DNA of 64,000 bases from Eutreptiella sp. 'Long Island Sound 2002' (taxonomy: Eukaryota; Euglenozoa; Euglenophyceae; Eutreptiales; Eutreptiaceae), in NCBI GenBank assembly GCA_964036045.1, contig OZ038385.1:23466353-23530352 (forward strand), in the 5' to 3' direction. The translations under genes were made by a program, and so were the position numbers. Positions within the stretch are counted from its first letter, which is position 1, and each line of letters opens with the position of its first letter. The notes under the pieces are model-generated. The model ran no database searches and was not told where the DNA came from. It saw nothing but the letters and a program-made list of their open reading frames with translations. Positions 43,691-55,110 of this stretch are shown in pieces.

Positions 43691-45330
43691 TCATTTTACG
43701 GGGTGCCCATTCCCAGAACGTGTGCGTTCTCTTTGTTTTGTGTTCTGAGAATCACATTCCACAACACCATGGGTGCAGGTTGGGCCACACAAACCGCTAT
43801 CCATCTGCTTCACAGTGATGTTGTGTAGATTTGAGCACTATAGACAAAGCAAATGGCGCTGTGTACGATGATCGTCATTGTCAGTTGTTCTGGCAATGCT
43901 TGTGTTGTGCTTGTTTGGTAACATGACATATGTACTCTGCCAACGCAGAGGTTTCGGAACATTGGGCGTCAGATTTTGCGGGGGTCGGACAGAAGCTTCA
44001 CTGAGGTGAACAGATTGGAGACAAAGCACGCTTTATTTGGCTGTTTCTTTGGGGGGCTTTTTTTGAGTACGCCAAAAGCATGAAGTCTTGGGACACCCTA
44101 AGCGTGCGTCAATTTGATCATGTCACGGCACCCCTGATTTTGTCAAATTGTTGTGTATATGGTGCCAAGAACACCTCCTGGGGGGGGGGGGGCTTGGGAT
44201 ACTGTGCTTTGGCTAAAATCAACGAAAAGTCCAAGAATTTGCATTGGAGATTTTGGAATCACTCTCCAGTAATTGTTCCAAAACGGCCTTTAGCCGACAA
44301 CACAAGATCTGCTGCAAGATTTCTGAAAGCCTTAAAGCATGGGTCACCTCGATTTTACTGCCGAAGTTTTTGGTGGAGGTGTTGTGACACGTGTTTGATG
44401 GTGGTTGACTTGTAGTTGAAGGATGACTTTGTGCGGGCGTCACTGGACAGTTCGTTTGTTGCATCCGCCTACCATAGTGGCACACACACGTGCAGACCAC
44501 ACCTGTGGGCTCATAGGTCCACAGTTCTCGATGAAAATGTGCAGACATTCTGCGGCTTATCTGGGTTTTTTGTGGATGCATCTTTTTTCTGGTTTTGCAC
44601 GTTGTAAACACTAGTCTCGCATTAGCACAGCTTGTGGGAGGGCAGGGGGATCGAAAGTGTGCATTTTCTGTCTGTTATCTTAGATCAGACACATGGCGCA
44701 AATGTTTGACACGTCCGTCAACCAGTACAACACTTCATTAATCATAGAGGCCCAACCGCCAAACAGCTTAGAAATCTGACAGACTGGGAACAAAAAACCA
44801 AAATGTATTGATTGCCCACTTGTTGATTTTGTACCGTGCCCCGGTACAGTACCGAGTCTGTGACTTGGTGGGTGGTGAGGCCCCTAGTGTGGTACACCAC
44901 AACATGGCGAGGCACGACACGGGCACGCCATGCCATATCACTACCACATACCGCAAGCATGGTGGGGGCATGAACACACACGTGCACAGAAAAAGCATTG
45001 TTATATGGAAATAAAAAAAAGCCATGGTCACTGCTGAAAGAATTTGGCTAGGGCCAAGTGACCATTTGTGCTTTTGTGTCCATGATTGAACTCTCCATTT
45101 GTGCCCACCACTAGGCGCCTGGGTCTGAACTGTTGGCCATTATTCTCTTCGCAATATCTTCGCAATATCGGCAACAAAATATGCATTCCATCGTGTGGCG
45201 TGATGTGGTGTTGTGTGGACGGGGGGTGGGGGGGTTTGATGCTCACTGACAACGCGCTTTGTGGTGTAGTGTAGTGGATAAATGGGAAGGGTGGGAAGGG
45301 TGGGGGGAGGGGTTTGACCTTAGTGGCCTT
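43691..45330. other. Right flank of the array; inverted macrosatellite fragment
   Basis: At 44,385-44,515 the reverse complement matches the unit segment tgtgtgccactatggtaggcggatgcaac...ctacaag.caaccaccat. A G run is at 44,180-44,191. No gene is supported. Upstream exons of the array gene would be expected here, but none could be picked. Confidence 0.5.
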
Positions 45331-45339
45331 CCCCTTTTG

Positions 45340-45425
45340 TTAGGAGCGTTCTAGTCAAGTGTTCTAGTAGCGTTCCAGTGGCACTAGAACACTCCTAGAA
45401 CGTTGCTAAACCGACTAGAACCCTC
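45340..45425. other. CTAGAAC/GTTCTAG inverted repeats
   Basis: Several GTTCTAG and CTAGAAC copies face each other; the best hairpin is gtgttctag...ctagaacac around 45,359-45,391. It stands just before a G run and the ACCAC microsatellite. Confidence 0.5.
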
Positions 45426-45510
45426 TTGGAACGAAGGGGGTAGAGGCGCTGGGGGGGGGGGGGGGGGGCTGGCACTTGGTTCCCACTCCACCCACCCTTC
45501 CCAACTATAC

Positions 45511-45694
45511 ATTGCACCACACCACACCACACCACACCACACCATACCACACCACACCACACCACACCACACCACACCACATCACACCACACCACACCAC
45601 ACCACACCACACCACACCACACCACACCACACCACACCACACCACACCACACCACACCACACCACACCACACCACACCACCCCACACCACACCC
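45511..45694 (+). repeat. (ACCAC)n microsatellite
   Basis: About 180 bp of near-perfect 5-base repeats. Thr/His/Pro and Val/Trp/Cys frames across it are artefacts. Confidence 0.95.
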
Positions 45695-47640
45695 TGAGTA
45701 CTCCGTAGCTCTACTCATGAGTTGGGTGCCGGGTGCGAAGCCCCCAACGACAGGGCCCAGGCACCACCCTAGAGAGTGGTGTACTAACAGGGTCGGGTGT
45801 ACGCGCGCTCCAGCACTAAGCACCACCCCCAAGGGAGCCCGCGGCCCCCTGGTACCGGCCGCCAGGACTCCGCGAAAGGATCAGCGATCCCTACAGAGGA
45901 CGGCTGGTACAGCCTCCCCCTCCTCTCCCCCTCAGCGCCCCTGCCCCACCCACAGGGCCCTCTGTGAAGCCGTGGCATGCGCATGCCCCGCGCTGCGTGC
46001 TTCCGCCCTTCTGCCCCACCCCCAGCCGCCGCCCCCGCGCGCGCCCCAGTGCCCACCCCCCCTCCCGTCCCCACATGCACCCCTGCGCCACAGGCGGCGA
46101 GGCCAACGGCGCGGAGGCCCCCTAACGGTGGGGCTTCGCCGGCACCGCCGCGGCCACGTGTGTGCAAGGGAGGCAGGAGCAAAGGGCACCAAGGGGGGGC
46201 CACACAGAGGTGAAGAGAGGGGTAAAGGCAGGGTGGGGAAGGGCTCATGAGACGGAGGGGTCGCCCCCCCCCCCCTCCGCCCGCGCATAATAGCGCTCTT
46301 GCCGCTGCCCCAATGCCTTCCCCCCTGTGCACCCCCTCTCCCTGTACCCCTGCTCCGCAGGAGAGTTGCCACCAGGGGCCGCGAGAAGAATCTGCCTCCC
46401 TGGGCCCGATCCGGTTGCGGCAAGGAGGCCCCCCGCAGTGGGGCTTCGCCAGCGGCCAGGTCTGTTAAGAGGGATACAAGGCAAGGGGCCGAGGGGAAGC
46501 GGGTCACGGGGAGAGTGCGGGGACCCGTAGGGCAAGAGGGAGTGGTGGGACGGCCCGGTAGGGACCCCCCCCCCCTCCCCTTGAACAACTGACCTCCCCT
46601 CCCCCGCGGCGGGGGATGGTGCCAAAGCCTACTGCTACGGCTCCACTGCGCCGAGGCCATATTACCCACCCCGCGCTGCCACAACCCCCCCCCCTTGCCC
46701 ACAGGAGGGGTCGGCGGGCGGAGATGCCCTCTGGGCCCCATCCCGTCCGAGGTGACCAAGGCGCGGCGGGCTCACCGAGGAGCTTTGCTCCCCAAAGCGC
46801 TCCAGGGGCAGGGAAGTGCTCTGCACGCCCCGGAGCCTCCCTCCCATCCGGACAGCCACAGGAACGGCTGCAGCAGCAACACCTGGAGTAGCCCTCTGGG
46901 CCCTCAGGAGGCTCAGCACGCCAGCAGTCCAAGGTGCGCCCCGTGTACCCCTCTGGGGCACAATTGGAGGCGGAGGGAGCCGCTGGTCACCCGACCCAGC
47001 AACTGCACCATCAGCCGAGAGTAGGGCACCCATGCCCCGCCGTTGGGGCCCGGAGCACCGGGCACACACAACCCCCCACACGCACTGCACGCGCGAGTAC
47101 ACATACCCAGGGCCAGCTCTCGGTGGTAGAGAGAGTTGGCCAGGCACCGTCACGCACTAGAACCAGCCCCGAGTACTAGCTGCAGCCAGCCAGACGGGAC
47201 CATGCACAGCAGCGACACCCAGCAGAGCGGCGGCGCCGGACACCGACACCAGCCACCACGCGCATGCAGACCTGCAGACCACCACGCACAGGCAGACCAG
47301 CAACCACTGGGCAACAGCGCGCCCACGTCGGGAACCGAACGACGCCAACAGCAGTTCACACGCAGCACGGGACGGAGACGAACCAACCGACGCCGCCGCA
47401 TCACCTATGCCTCCTCCTCTCCTGCCCTACCCAATCCTTACCCTTGCCCGCGCATGCACAGCAACCACCCACCTGTGTTGTACCCCGCCGGTAGCACCGA
47501 AACAGTAAGCCCCGCCCCTAAGGCTCAGCGACGGCGAACCACACGACAGCCCCTAAGGCCCCGCACGACAGCCGCGACGTCCCGCTAACCCCTGTGCCCT
47601 ACCCCAACTACGTCACCCAGGCCCCTTATGCCCTCTACGC
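45695..47640. other. GC-rich flank of ORF1/ORF2 unit 1
   Basis: Very GC-rich with C runs (about 46,266-46,275, 46,567-46,575 and 47,640-47,653). Frames exist in all readings with Pro/Ala/Arg bias and no motif. It may hold the promoter or 5' untranslated region of the unit. Confidence 0.4.
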
Positions 47641-47677
47641 CCCCCCCCCCCCCACGTCTTTCTTCATGCTCTCACAG
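47641..47677 (+). promoter_or_regulatory. Splice acceptor just before ORF1 of unit 1
   Basis: A C run, then cacgtctttcttcatgctctcacag, ends two bases before the ATG at 47,680. A strong 3' splice site with almost no leader behind it suits spliced-leader trans-splicing, as used by dinoflagellates, or a 5' leader intron. Confidence 0.4.
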
Positions 47678-47679
47678 AA

Positions 47680-49468
47680 ATGCCTCCCAATTCCCATCCC
47701 TTCGCAGCGAAGTCCCCAGCCCAGCGAGCCCACGACATACGGCCCGCAAATGCATGGCCAGCCACAGCGGTCGGCTGGGATGCCACAGCGGGTCGCCTGC
47801 GGCTCACCGTCAACCACATGGCTGCCAACACGCCCGTGGAAGGGTTCCCGGCGGGCGACCTCATGCTGGGGCCTTGTGCCTATGCTGGGCCGTCGCCACT
47901 GAGACCTTGCCGAGCATGGACACGGCTACGCTCATCCCGCGCAACGGGAACCATCACTGGGCGTCCTACAGGGCCGCCATGACTGACCTGGTCACGCACG
48001 TCGAGTCGTCGCCGCCCGAACGAGTACAAGCCCTTCAGCAGGAGGCAGCGACGCACGTAGCCCCCTTTGGGGACTTTCTACGCTCGGCCTCGGCAGACGC
48101 CTTTCTACAGATTTTGGCGGGTGATGACGATCCCAAGCGCCCGATTCATCGTGTGCCCCTAATCCATTGGCTCCTTTACTGGCACGCCCGCCATCACAAC
48201 CGGGTGCTGCGCTGCCAGATCACCCCCAACGACGCCGATCAAGTACTGCCAGCCCCGTGCACCCTCGGCGCCCAACAGTGGAACGCCCAGCTCGCCAAGC
48301 ACCGTGCAGCCCTCACTCATACTGGCATCCTCCCCCGCATCTCCTTCCGCCGCGAAGAACTGTCCCACCCCAGCTCAGCCTCTGCCGAACCCCTCTGGAA
48401 GAAGATGCTGCTCCACAAAGACACCGCCCACCCTAGCAACTTTACCGTTGACATTGAGCGCTTGGCCAGCGTCCCGGACTCGCGTGCTGAGCATATCGCT
48501 CAGTCAGCGCGCGTGCTCGGCGGTGACATGGCCTTGCCCGAAAGCGCCACTGCTGCCCTTAGAGCCGTCAAGTCTGCCCGTGCCTTGGTATCAGCAGTGA
48601 AGACCATGTGGCTGGCGTCCCCGACCACCTCGATGCAATGCAGGCTACTCTCCTCGACCTGATCAATACTGTCGGGGAGCAGCATGGTTCCTCTGGCCTG
48701 GAAGACCAACGACTGGCCCCTCTCCGCGCCCTGGACCCCCTCATAGACGCTGCTGCGGCCCGCCCAAGTCTGTCCTGGTCCACACTGTCGGCGTCCCTAC
48801 TTGCCACCCGCCCCTCCGTAATCCCCAACGACACCATCGCGCTGTATTTGGCAGCCCACGACCCCATCTCCTATCGCGTCGCCACCTCAGCAGCAATCCA
48901 GTCCATTACCCGCCCCCAATGTGTGGAGCGCTTAGTGGAAGAGACCCGAGCGTCCCTCGCCCCCACATCCAACTCAGCTGCAGCGTACGCCTAGTTTGAA
49001 TGCCGCACCACATGTGCTACCCCTGCCCTTGGCCTCTATCCCCCCGCTGCACCCCTAACTGCCCATACGCCACCCCAACCGCTGAGAGCCCCCCCCGCCC
49101 AGCCTCAACCTACCGGCCTACTACCACCCTCCCCTGCCCAGCCTCAGCACGTCGTCCACATCCGGGGGGTTCGGCAAGCGCCGGATGTCAACCAAGTCAC
49201 AGCCACCCTCACCCATCACCTCGGCACCCCGGTCACCGTCCCAGCAGCAGCCCTCAAGGAAAGCACCCTGTACGTGGCCCTACCCGCCCCGGTGTACCGG
49301 ACTCTCTTCGCTGGTACCACCTCCCGCATCTACATCGACCCCACCCACATGTACAGGCTCACCATAGATTCTTGCACCTCCACGGGTGAACCGTTTCACT
49401 TGCCTAAATCCCTAGTTAACTCCCCCCCCCGCCAAGGCCCAGAAAATCAACAAAAAGGAGAAGAGTAA
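47680..49468 (+). pseudogene. ORF1 of unit 1, unrecognised family, broken
   Basis: The start ATG gives MPPNSHPFAAKSPAQRAHDI, matching the start of ORF1 at 55.1 kb in spacing. Near 47,870 the frame shifts and continues through HWASYRAAM, VPLIHWLLYW and PESATAALRAVKSARALVSA. Near 48,607 it shifts again into DAMQATLLDLINTV. TAG at 48,992-48,994 interrupts the frame, which then resumes into a C-terminal domain (VVHIRGVRQAPDVNQVTATL onward) and a Lys-rich end at TAA 49,466-49,468. About 590 codons in all. Alignable patterns with ORF1 of unit 2 along the whole length show that this was one protein. No known domain is recognised; a gag-like or nucleic-acid-binding role is only a guess. Confidence 0.55.
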
Positions 49469-49647
49469 GCCAAAGGCCGAGCGCACTGTACACCTTCCTG
49501 GACCCCCGTCGGGCGCGCCCCCGCCAGTGACAGTTACGGAAAGTGCTTCGGCGTCCTCTGGCCTGCCCCACCCCCCGACACGTGAATACTCTGCCGTCCC
49601 CCGCAGTCATCACCAACCACACGCCTCCCACAGAGGCACCCCGTACC

Positions 49648-50527
49648 ATGGCTCCCACTACCGGTGACTCGCCGTCCCTGGTACCTTCCCCCTCGGGCCC
49701 TGCCCTCCACACCCCTGCTGCAAATAGCCCTTGCGCTGGCCCGCCGTTACCCCAGATTTGGAGACCTCCGCGAACTGTCGCGGCAAGCCACCGGCCTCCT
49801 CCACCGCCTGTGCATAGACCCCCCTGATGAGTCCACCCTGCTTGCCTTCCAGTCCGCCAGCCGCCGTCCAGCCCCAGCCGACCTTAGATGGACCCTAGCC
49901 ATGTGCTGGACTTGTGGTACCCTGGCCACGGGCTTACCCCTCCACTGGACCTGCCCGGTATGCCGCACCTCGTCCAGGGTCCAGTTCGCCGCTCCCCTGG
50001 CAACCCCCCCCCCCCCCACAGTGCCCCCCCTTCATCGCAGAGGCCACCGCCCTGCTGCCCTCCGATGCCCGGGGAGCCCTCAGCTCCCTCCCCAGCTCCG
50101 CACAATACGATATCCTCCCTGATTGGACAGTGTGGCTCACCTCTGCGGGGGCCGAATTCTCCACCAGCCACGTGACAGCACCAGGTTTCATCGTCAGCAC
50201 CCCATACACCTCAAAGGGCACGTCGTCTGGTTCTATGACGATGTCCCGCCGCCTGTCCGCACACTCAGTGGGACTGCCGTGTCCTATGATGTCGCCACAC
50301 ATGCCCCGGGACATCGTTTGTGGCTCCAGATGCGACCCCCAGCCAGCCAAATCACCATGTGGGCCTGGTACTGCCTGGCATGCGGCCGCCCTCGCCTCCC
50401 CGAAGCCTGGGTCTCCCCACCCACAGCCCCCATAAGCCTGCCCAATGCATTCTGCCTAAGCCCTCGCCTCCCTCACCTCACCTCCGAGCTGGCCTCACGC
50501 TCTATCCTCCACATCCCCAGCTTCTAG
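49648..50527 (+). pseudogene. ORF2 of unit 1: zinc-ribbon-like Cys pairs, frameshifted
   Basis: Begins 180 bp after ORF1. After a shift near 49,700 the frame has LLHRLCIDPPDESTLLAFQS, then MCWTCGTLATGLPLHWTCPVC, two CxxC pairs as in a zinc ribbon. A C run at about 49,987-50,000 changes the frame. FIAEATALLPSDARGALSSL follows, then another shift near 50,205 into LKGHVVWFYDDVPPP and WAWYCLACGRPRLPEAW, with a third CxxC, ending at TAG 50,525-50,527. ORF2 of unit 2 has a similar Cys motif at the same place after its ORF1. Metal binding is inferred; function unknown. Confidence 0.45.
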
Positions 50528-51870
50528 GGCTGACATCCCTCAAGAGACTATGCCCCACCATGCCTTGATGTCTTTAGTGCAGCAAAAAGTGGACGTCCAT
50601 TGACCCCATTGCATCCGTGCATTATTTATACAGCAACAACCCCTGCAAATTGTAACAGGCGAGGCAAGTGGAGCTTGATGATGGTATGTTTAGTGATGCA
50701 AAAGGTGCGGTGCTCCTATTGTAGGAAGCGACCATTTTTGCACGCAGGTCTGCACCAATGAAATAAATTTCAAACAAGTTTTGTCGCTTACTATTTCTTT
50801 TGAATTGGCAAAACCATACCTATTTGATGAGAACTAGCTTCTGCAATGTAAAATCTTTTCATGATTTTTTGAAGGCACCGGACTTATGTGGTTTGAATCA
50901 TATTTCCGGACCTCAATGATGTGATTAAAGCATGAACCTCATGTGATTGTTTGACTTAAGTGCATACAAGACCAGAATCCATGTATTCTTGTGATTCCGC
51001 CACTCGCCACGAAATGCTTTGAGCCATTTCTACCATGGCTTTGCCTAGCTTTGGGAGCCCAAGAGATAGGGGTCTTCCAAAGCCTGCTCGGGGGTGGAGA
51101 CTGAGCGAAGCAAAGCAGAGCACAAGATACATAGTTGGGTGTTCTGCTACGGGGATTAGTGCTCTGCTGCCGAGCTTACTAAATTGACCAAAGGTAGAAC
51201 AATGATTTACACCAGATTCAGCCTATTTATCCCATGTGGTTGAGGATGGACTACTTGAGTACAGATGTTGAAGGAAAAGGGGAAAAGAATAGTACTAGCC
51301 TTGTTGACCCGAGAATGGATAACACAATGCTCCAATGAAAGAAATCATCCGAAAAGAGAGTTTTCATCGTCCTTTATCATCATTAGCATGATTCACAACT
51401 ATAAAGAATCTAATATAGCAAGAGGCAACGGGGCCTACATAAATGCTTGCAATGTCGTGTATATGGAATATTGGGGTCCTACGCCCACCGTAGAATGGGG
51501 AGCCCAAGGAAAAAAAGAAATATATTGCCCGTAGGCCGAGCCCAAAAACCCAAAGCTTCTAGCACTCGGTCTGCAAACAAATAAATTAGTCCGCCAGAAA
51601 AAAGTAGCATTTTTGAATGATGGAATGAGTGTTGAAATCTTTAAACGGATGTACACGGCGCTGCTATCCGCACACACATTGCACCAATGTTGAACCATCT
51701 TCTTTGTGTTTGCTTTACTACAAGGATCCTCGCACACCACGGCAAAACGCGTGCAAAAATTAGATCCATGGAACGCATGGAATCCGATTTCTTCACGTAT
51801 GGGACCACTTCTTGCACACATGTAGCATCAATCTCACCTAGTGCGAATACCTCCACCCACTTGACCAAAT
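50528..51870. other. AT-richer spacer between units 1 and 3
   Basis: Composition changes sharply from the GC-rich genes on both sides. Frames are short; I see nothing recognisable. Confidence 0.5.
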
Positions 51871-51894
51871 TTGCTCCGTGAAAAAACGACTATG

Positions 51895-53461
51895 ATTTAC
51901 GGCATGGGTACAGCACCAACGTATGAGTATCACGGCACCACGAACATCGATCAAGCACAACACCATTCCACTGCTGAAGGCCTGCTCCCTTCGACGACGG
52001 CGGTGCAGCCGCTCCGCCTCTACCAGGGTGAGTCCTGGGACACGATCTGGGAATGGAGCATCGCCCAAATCACGCCGGGGCGGCACCCGGCTGAATGAAA
52101 GGAGCCCTCCCAGTAGGGGGCCCTACGGTGCGTGGCCTTGGTGGGCTGCACGGTCAACGAGGCCAAACTCGCGGCTGCGGCCGCCCTCACGGCACATGAC
52201 GGCGTCCAGCGGGTCACGGTGCTAGCGCACGTCTAGGGGGGCGGCAAGGCAGCCCCCACGGTGGCGACCCTGCTGCAGGCTCTCCGCCGCTCGAAAACCA
52301 GTCTTGCGATGCCGGGCACGTCACTGCAGGGCGTGGTTCGAACCGGGCGCCAACCCTGGGAGACGGCCGCCCCGGAGGTGGTGGACCCCGCTCTGCCGGG
52401 GCGTGTGCTGCGGCTCGTTTGGGAGCGTCTCCCGGAGGATGACGAGCGGGAGGCAGCCGAGCTCCTGGACATAGACCCCGCGCCGCTAGAACCCCTGCCG
52501 TCCACAATCCGGGTCGTCTGCGTCCTTGACCCGGCTAACCTGGCGGATGCCGACATGTGCCGCCTCCACGTGGGTGCCTTCTGCAAGGACCACGCCTGGC
52601 GGCATCTCAGCCCGCTCATGGGGGCGGCCCTGCCCCACCCCCCACCCATGCAGGCGGCGGTCCGGGGATCAGGGGTCGAGGTCTCAGCGGATTTCCCGTC
52701 GGCGGTGGTGCCGTTGGTGATGCATGCTAGCGGCAAGGCCCGGGGTGTCCATTTCCGACGGTGGATAGACACAAGTGCAGCCGTCCAGCATCCCGCGTTC
52801 GTGCTGTAGTACAAGCAGCCACCCAAGCGCCGCGGGCCCTCCCCGGAGGTTTGGAAGACCCGACCAGGAGCTCCGATCGATGTTTGCGGGACTAGTGGAC
52901 GGGGCTGCCCCCGCGCAATGTGGGAGTCCGTGTTTGGGGGACCAAGCCGGCGGATCCCAAGGTGGTAGAGCTCACCGCCGGCCTGCTGAGCGCACCGGGC
53001 CCACCGCAGACAACCTCTCTACGGGTCCGGGGCTACCTGGCGCAACTTGGTCTGGCGGTGGACGAGTATGCGCAGCTCGGCGCTACGCCCAGGAGGCTTT
53101 TGGGTCGCAGGTGACCATCCGCATCCACCGCTGCACCCAGCTGGCCCACAGCACCCTCGACTGGCCGGTCTTTGACCTCGAGCTGGAGGGGGTGCCTGAG
53201 GACTGGCAGGGTGCTCGGCTGGGCGCGCCCGACACCCGCCTCCCTGACCGCCTCTAGGAGCGGACCACCCGCAGCTCCCGCCAGGGGCGCTACCAACCTG
53301 TGGGCCCCAGGGCCCAAATGACGCGCCCGGAGGGGTCAAGGGAGGGCCAGCAGCAGCCAGCGGCGGCCCGGGAGACCCCGGACCACACGGGGGACCTGGC
53401 CATGGCCAACGCGGAGTCGGCTGTGGTTGACGTGGACGAGGAGGACGACGACATTCTTTAA
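51895..53461 (+). pseudogene. ORF1 of unit 3, diverged and broken
   Basis: One frame runs from about 51,895 to 52,960 through TGA at 52,096 and TAG at about 52,114, 52,234 and 52,807. It carries NEAKLAAAAALTAHDGVQRV, RVLRLVWERLPEDDEREAAE and GVEVSADFPSAVVPLVMHAS. Frameshifts near 52,910 and 53,105 lead into VRVWGTKPADPKVVELTAGL and SQVTIRIHRC, laid out like the C-terminal domain of ORF1 in units 1 and 2. After TAG at 53,255-53,257 the frame goes on to a natural-looking acidic end, VDVDEEDDDIL, at TAA 53,459-53,461. The relation to units 1 and 2 is clear only for the C-terminal layout and the following ORF2 position, so it may be a distant relative. Confidence 0.4.
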
Positions 53462-53517
53462 TGTTCTTAGCCCCCCTCCTCCTGGCCCCCTGCCTACATG
53501 TGGTGGCGTGCCCGCGA

Positions 53518-53771
53518 TGGCTGACGAGGGCCAAGGTGGTGGACTGAAGGAGGGCAGCAACACGACCACACCCCCTGGCAACCTACTGGTCACGCCCGCT
53601 GCTGGGAACGGTGGTTATGGTAGCGGCTCCCACGAGCGAGCAATCACGGGGCGCAAGGCCGACCCCTTTAAACCGGGCGCCTTCTGGGGATCGCACATTG
53701 TCAACGTGGACAGCCCATCAATGCCAGTCCTGCCGGCACGTTCCGATTTTATAGCACACAATGTGCGCTAG
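53518..53771 (+). CDS. Small ORF after ORF1 of unit 3
   Basis: 84 codons from ATG: Gly/Thr-rich start, then GRKADPFKPGAFWGSHIVNV and a C-terminus ending FIAHNVR. It stands 57 bp after the end of ORF1, where units 1 and 2 have ORF2, but shows no Cys pairs. Unrecognised. Confidence 0.35.
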
Positions 53772-54084
53772 GACGAAATGGAATGGTCAACGGTGGTGGG
53801 AATGGAGGGGGAGGTGAGTGTCCTCAAAGAGCGAACCCCCCACCCTACTGATAACCTTTATTTGAGTGAGCGGTGATCCAGTCTTGTCAAGCCAAGGAGC
53901 AGAAGGGGATGCAAGCTCCAAGAACACACCGGGATCCACGCAGTGGTCCAGTCTTGTCCGGGCACAATGCGGGGAAGCCAGCAAGCTCAGGAGAGACGGA
54001 AAAGAATGAGCAGTGGTCCAATCTTGACAGGCCACGGAGGGTGACTGTGACTGAAGGGTAAGCCGTAATGGGTTTCACTATGCA
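53772..54084 (+). repeat. GAGCAGTGGTCCAGTCTTG motif repeats
   Basis: The phrase g(a/c)gc(a/g)gtgg(t/g)cca(g/a)tcttg recurs at about 53,868, 53,938 and 54,006 (spacing close to 70 bp), then at 54,148 and 57,420. A weaker form is at 57,508. The copies lie around unit 2 on both sides. Confidence 0.6.
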
Positions 54085-54089
54085 TCACA

Positions 54090-54208
54090 GCAGGCCCTGC
54101 ATTTGACTACATGTGATTAGCATGCATAGGCGAGAAGGAGGGGAAAGCGCAGTGGGCCATTCTTGGCAGGGCAGCCACTGAGAGCAACCCCCCCCCCCCC
54201 CCACACCG
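54090..54208 (+). repeat. Direct repeat flanking unit 2, left copy
   Basis: About 115 bp from gccctgcatttgactacat to a C run (54,190-54,203), repeated almost exactly at 57,366-57,480. The two copies enclose ORF1 and ORF2 of unit 2. Confidence 0.8.
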
Positions 54209-55085
54209 AGCACCCCCTCCAGTCTAACGGGGGTCTCAGCCTCAGCGTGGCGTGCCGGTGAACCGATAGAGTGGGTTACCGGCCCAACTCTGAGGGCTAA
54301 TGGAGGCAATGTTAGACCCACTGGGCAGCAAATGGCCCACAGGCAGCCACACCGCACCGGGAGGAGCACCGTCGACGGTGGACAGGGCTTCTACCCCCCC
54401 CCCCCCCCGCACAAACCCCCCCAAAAAAACGCGATAGGAACGTGAGTGCGAAAAGGCCTGCCGGCAGGGGCGTGCAGTCCCAGGGCGACAACCGGTTGAC
54501 ACATACCACACAGGCTCATGTGTGGTTTCCTGCACAGGGGGGGGGGGGGGCGCTGCGCAGCGCACCTATGGCCTATGGCGGGAGATCAGTGGGACCCGCC
54601 CACACTCCTGCATAGGTAACGCCCGCCCACAGGCACACGACGACGTCGGGCATGAGCAGCCAGCCCCCCGCGAGGCCGACCCTAGGGTACGCCTGCCAGC
54701 GGGGCCCGAAGCGCACCAGCACAGCAACGTGCCTCGGGGGGGACAAGCAGACGCTGGATCGAGGGGTGTAACCTCTGGCACCGGAGCCGCGATGGTGCAG
54801 CGTTGCGGCTACGGACCAATCTGGGGCAGGCGTCAGCGTGGCCTCGGAGGGGATAGCGGGAATAGAGCGTGGAAGCACGGCACGAACCCCCCCCCCCCCA
54901 GCACCACTTGCCGCCCGCCTGCGCACCCTGTTGCCCTCCTGCACCCCCTGCAGCCCTCCAGCACCTCCTATTGCAGAGAATTACATTGCAGTCACCGTAA
55001 AGGTGGCTACGGTTAACTGTCCCCCTCCCTTGCAGCCCCCTCCACTAATCCCCCGATCCACAGGCAGCGCCCCGACTTGATCACG
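54209..55085. other. GC-rich 5' flank of unit 2
   Basis: C/G runs at 54,394-54,409, 54,537-54,551 and 54,888-54,899. No convincing ORF. Confidence 0.4.
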
Positions 55086-55102
55086 ATCTCCCTGCTTTGC
55101 AG
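55086..55102 (+). promoter_or_regulatory. Splice acceptor before ORF1 of unit 2
   Basis: ctccctgctttgcag ends eight bases before the ATG at 55,111. Same arrangement as in unit 1. Confidence 0.4.
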
Positions 55103-55110
55103 CAGACACC

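Noticed and set aside
45505-45708. Val/Trp/Cys- and Thr/His/Pro-rich ORFs over the ACCAC repeat
   Set aside because: Any frame is open in this 5-base repeat.
47136-47588. 150-codon Pro/Arg/Thr-rich ORF upstream of ORF1
   Set aside because: Composition-driven, no counterpart before ORF1 of unit 2.
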